DNA of 64,000 nucleotides from Qipengyuania sp. (GTDB taxonomy: Bacteria > Pseudomonadota > Alphaproteobacteria > Sphingomonadales > Sphingomonadaceae): contig JAIETR010000034.1 of assembly GCA_019745075.1 (NCBI GenBank), forward strand, positions 1 through 64,000, in the 5' to 3' direction. The notes beneath the pieces were generated by a model. The model saw nothing but the letters and a program-made list of their open reading frames with translations, was not told the origin of the DNA and did no database searches. The translations under genes were made by a program, and so were the position numbers. Numbering within the stretch: the first letter of the stretch is position 1; every line of letters begins with the position of its first letter. Positions 61,306 to 64,000 of this stretch are shown here, piece by piece.

Positions 61306-61396
61306 TGGCGGAGACGGAGGGATTCGAACCCTCGGTACCCGGATAGGGTACGGTTCCTTAGCAGGGAACTGGTTTCAGCCACTCACCCACGTCTCC
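61306..61396 (-). tRNA. tRNA-Ser(GCT)
   Basis: Reverse complement ggagacgtgggtgagtggctgaaaccagttccctgctaaggaac...gggttcgaatccctccgtctccgcca; 91 nt incl. CCA; anticodon loop CTGCTAA. Confidence 0.94.
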
Positions 61397-61600
61397 GGCT
61401 GGCGGCTCCTTCTCGGAGCGCGGGCCTATAGACGGGGGATTTTACCGCTTCAAGGGGCCTCGCGGGGGACATTTCGGGGAGCGGCAGCGGACTCGCCTCG
61501 CCGCAAATCCGATTCGGTTCATCGCGCACTCATTGCCGGGCGATCAAACCGCGCGCTCTATCGCCACCAGACTTCGCCGCCCTCGGGAGGGGCCGAACCG

Positions 61601-62353
61601 ATGACCATCCCACTATCACGCCTGTTCGCGCCGCTCGCCGCGGCGCTTGCTGTCTGCGGTGTCGCCGCCGCTCCGCTCGCCGCGCAGGTCCAGACGGTCG
61701 ATCCCGACAGCGCCTACAACGCGCCGATCGACGGCGATCTCGAGCAGCCCGCCCCCGCGCCGCCGGAGGCCGCGCCGCGGGATGTTCCGCCGCGGGAAGT
61801 CGCGCCGGCACCCGCCGAAACCGTCGCCGCGCCCGGCGCGCCGGTGCCCGCTGCCGCGGCCGACACCACCCAGACCTATCGCGAGGACGACCTCATCGGC
61901 GCCGCCGAGGGCGTCTTCGGCAAGGGCGCCAAGGGCGTCGCCGAGATGATCCGCAAGACCCTCAAGGATCAGGGCCAGCCCAACGCCTATATCGTCGGCC
62001 GCGAGGCGGGCGGGGCCTTCGTCGTCGGGCTGCGCTACGGCTCGGGCACGCTGCACCACAAGGTCGAAGGGCAGAAGCCGGTCTACTGGACCGGGCCCTC
62101 GGTCGGCTTCGACGCCGGCGCGAGCGCGGGCAGCACCTTCGTGCTTGTCTACAATCTTTACGACACCGAAGACCTTTACAAGCGCTTTCCGGCAGGCGAA
62201 GGGCAGGCCTACGCCATCGGCGGACTCAACGCGAGCTACATGCGCTGGGGCGACGTGGTGCTGATCCCGATCCGCGTGGGCGCCGGCCTGCGTCTCGGAG
62301 TCAACGCCGGATACATGAAGTTTTCGAAGAAACAGAACTGGTTACCGTTCTGA
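61601..62353 (+). CDS. DUF1134 family exported protein
   Basis: Signal peptide; QPNAYIVGREAGGAFVVGLRYGSGTLHHKVEGQKPVYWTGPSVGFDAGASAGSTFVLVYNLYDTEDLYKRFPAGEGQAYAIGG. Confidence 0.9.
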   Translation: MTIPLSRLFAPLAAALAVCGVAAAPLAAQVQTVDPDSAYNAPIDGDLEQPAPAPPEAAPRDVPPREVAPAPAETVAAPGAPVPAAAADTTQTYREDDLIGAAEGVFGKGAKGVAEMIRKTLKDQGQPNAYIVGREAGGAFVVGLRYGSGTLHHKVEGQKPVYWTGPSVGFDAGASAGSTFVLVYNLYDTEDLYKRFPAGEGQAYAIGGLNASYMRWGDVVLIPIRVGAGLRLGVNAGYMKFSKKQNWLPF

Positions 62354-62474
62354 AAGTGAAAGCCAGCCCTTCGGGTCGATAACAATAACCTGAGGTCTGG
62401 CTGGGGCCGCGGCGGAATTCCCCCCAACCGATTCCGGTTGCGGCCCCACCCCTCTCGCGGCAAGGGGCGCGGCG

Positions 62475-63656
62475 ATGCTCGAGACACTCGCCCCCCAGCC
62501 CGCCGACGCGCTGCTCGCGCTCATCAAAGCCCACGATTCGGATCCCCGCGCGGACAAGATCGACCTCGGCGTGGGCGTCTATCGCACCGACAGCGGGGCG
62601 ACGCCGGTGTTCGCCGCGATCAAGGCGGCGGAACGCCGGCTGGTCGATAGCCAGGACAGCAAGGCCTATCTCGGGCCCGAGGGCGACATTGGCTTCGTCG
62701 CCGCGCTGATGCCGTGGATTTTCGGCAGCGATAGCGAGGCGGCCGGCCGCATCCAGGGCATGCAGACGCCGGGCGGCACCGGCGCGGTGCGGCTGGCGGC
62801 GGCGCTGGCCGCGCGCGGCGGCGCGAAGCGGGTGCACATGGGGGTGCCGAGCTGGCCCAACCACAAGCAGATCTTCGACGATCTCGGGCTCGAAACCGCG
62901 CCCTTCGATCACGCCACGCCCGATGGCGCGGCGAACCTCGATGCCGTGCTGGCGGCGATCCGCTCGGCGGGCGCGCGCGACGGGGTGCTGCTGCACGGCT
63001 GCTGCCACAATCCCACCGGCATCGACTACACCCCCGCGCAATGGCGGGCGATCGCCGCCGCGCTGGCCGCGAGCCCGGCGCTGCCGATCCTCGACCTCGC
63101 CTATCACGGCCTCGGGAGCGGGATGGAGGAGGATGCCGCGGGGATGCGCGGCGTACTCGCGGCGGTTCCGCAGGCGTTGGTGGCCTATAGCTGCGACAAG
63201 AACTTCGGGCTCTATCGCGACCGCGTCGGCGCGCTCTATTTCATGGCCGCCGAGCCCGGCCAGCTCGATACCATCGCCTCGAACGCCAACGCGCTCGCCC
63301 GTGCGGCCTGGTCGATGCCGCCCGATCACGGCGCGGCGGCGGTGCGGCTGGTGCTGGAAGACGCCGAACTGACCGCGCAATGGCAGGACGAACTCACCGG
63401 CATGCGCGCACGGATGCGCGGCGTGCGCGAACGGCTGGCGGCGGCGGACAAGGCCGTGCCCGGCCTGAACCTCGCCGCGATCGGCCAGGGCCACGGGCTG
63501 TTCGCCATGCTGCCGCTGGGCAAGGACCGGATCGAGGCGCTGCGGCGCGACCACGGCGCCTATATGGCGGGCTCGGGCCGGATCAATGTCGCCGGGCTGA
63601 CCGAGGCGAACACGCCGCGGTTCATCGCCGCGCTCGCCGAGGTGACCGGGGGCTGA
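62475..63656 (+). CDS. aromatic amino acid aminotransferase
   Basis: DKIDLGVGVYRTDSGATPVFAAIKAAE, LGPEGDIGF, MQTPGGTGAVRLAAAL, HGCCHNPTGIDYTPAQW, YSCDKNFGLYRDRVGALY. Confidence 0.93.
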   Translation: MLETLAPQPADALLALIKAHDSDPRADKIDLGVGVYRTDSGATPVFAAIKAAERRLVDSQDSKAYLGPEGDIGFVAALMPWIFGSDSEAAGRIQGMQTPGGTGAVRLAAALAARGGAKRVHMGVPSWPNHKQIFDDLGLETAPFDHATPDGAANLDAVLAAIRSAGARDGVLLHGCCHNPTGIDYTPAQWRAIAAALAASPALPILDLAYHGLGSGMEEDAAGMRGVLAAVPQALVAYSCDKNFGLYRDRVGALYFMAAEPGQLDTIASNANALARAAWSMPPDHGAAAVRLVLEDAELTAQWQDELTGMRARMRGVRERLAAADKAVPGLNLAAIGQGHGLFAMLPLGKDRIEALRRDHGAYMAGSGRINVAGLTEANTPRFIAALAEVTGG

Positions 63657-64000
63657 TGGACCGGCAGCCCACGCTCGAGGACGAGCGGCTGTTACTACGT
63701 CCGCTGCGGCCGGACGACTGGGGCGCGCTGTGGACCATCGCGTCGGACCGCGAGCTGTGGGCCGTCCATCCGGCCAACGACCGCTGGCGGGAGCCGGTGT
63801 TTCGCGAATTCTTCGCCGATGCGCTGGCGCAGGGCGGCGCGCTCGCGGCGATCGAAAAGAGCACCGGAAGGGTGATCGGCTCGTCGCGGTTCCAGGAATA
63901 TGAGCCGGCGAACGCATCGGGGCATGGCGGCTCGGTCGAGATCGGCTGGACCTTCCTGGCGCGCGATCACTGGGGCGGCGGCTACAACGCCGAGATGAAG
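63656..64000 (+). CDS. GNAT family N-acetyltransferase (cut by window edge)
   Basis: MDRQPTLEDERLLLRPLRPDDWGALWTIASDRELWAVHP...SVEIGWTFLARDHWGGGYNAEMK. Confidence 0.9.
   Translation, partial: MDRQPTLEDERLLLRPLRPDDWGALWTIASDRELWAVHPANDRWREPVFREFFADALAQGGALAAIEKSTGRVIGSSRFQEYEPANASGHGGSVEIGWTFLARDHWGGGYNAEMK

Larger units (their letters stand above)
52549..61319. mobile_element. integrative satellite/IME-like element in tRNA-Ser(GCT), about 8.76 kb
   Basis: 14-bp direct repeats at both ends; tyrosine integrase beside one end; AlpA-like HTH, toprim, AAA ATPase, HGG-motif protein and Abi_2 cargo inside. Confidence 0.82.

Overview
GC-rich, almost fully coding chromosomal window from an alphaproteobacterium, most likely Sphingomonadales (judged from gene content, not from a search). 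Contents in order: (1) two acyl-CoA dehydrogenases; (2) a starch/maltodextrin locus (about 2.3-17.5 kb) with two divergent gene groups joined by 4-nt stop/start overlaps around a LacI regulator: GH97, two GH13, a tryptophan-halogenase-like flavoprotein and a TonB receptor on one side, and MFS, ROK kinase and GH13 on the other; (3) a divergent PEP-carboxylase homologue, a BVMO-like flavoprotein and a CinA-like protein; (4) tRNA-Gly(CCC) followed by three decayed genes (integrase, VOC fragment, ProX/YbaK); (5) fghA, metW/metX, hisC, plsC, a YdcF-like gene, ftsX/ftsE and tRNA-Leu; (6) a two-kinase signalling locus with a 1600-aa soluble poly-HAMP hybrid kinase and a divergent three-gene unit with two small membrane proteins; (7) tRNA-Gly(TCC), apt and the cytochrome bc1 genes; (8) pgeF, pepN, an M48 peptidase, an SDR, a DMT transporter and threonine aldolase; (9) an integrative, satellite-like element of about 8.76 kb in tRNA-Ser(GCT), bounded by a 14-bp direct repeat (52549-52562 / 61306-61319), carrying integrase, AlpA-like regulator, toprim and AAA replication genes, an HGG-motif protein and an Abi_2/AbiD-F HEPN-type defence gene; (10) DUF1134, aromatic aminotransferase and a GNAT fragment. 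The strongest candidate for an under-described system is the Abi gene. It is preceded by a sigma70-like promoter (TTGATT-N17-TATATA) feeding straight into a terminator-like hairpin with a U-tract, which suggests a short ncRNA partner of the toxin. All calls are from reading the sequence and supplied ORFs; no database search was run.
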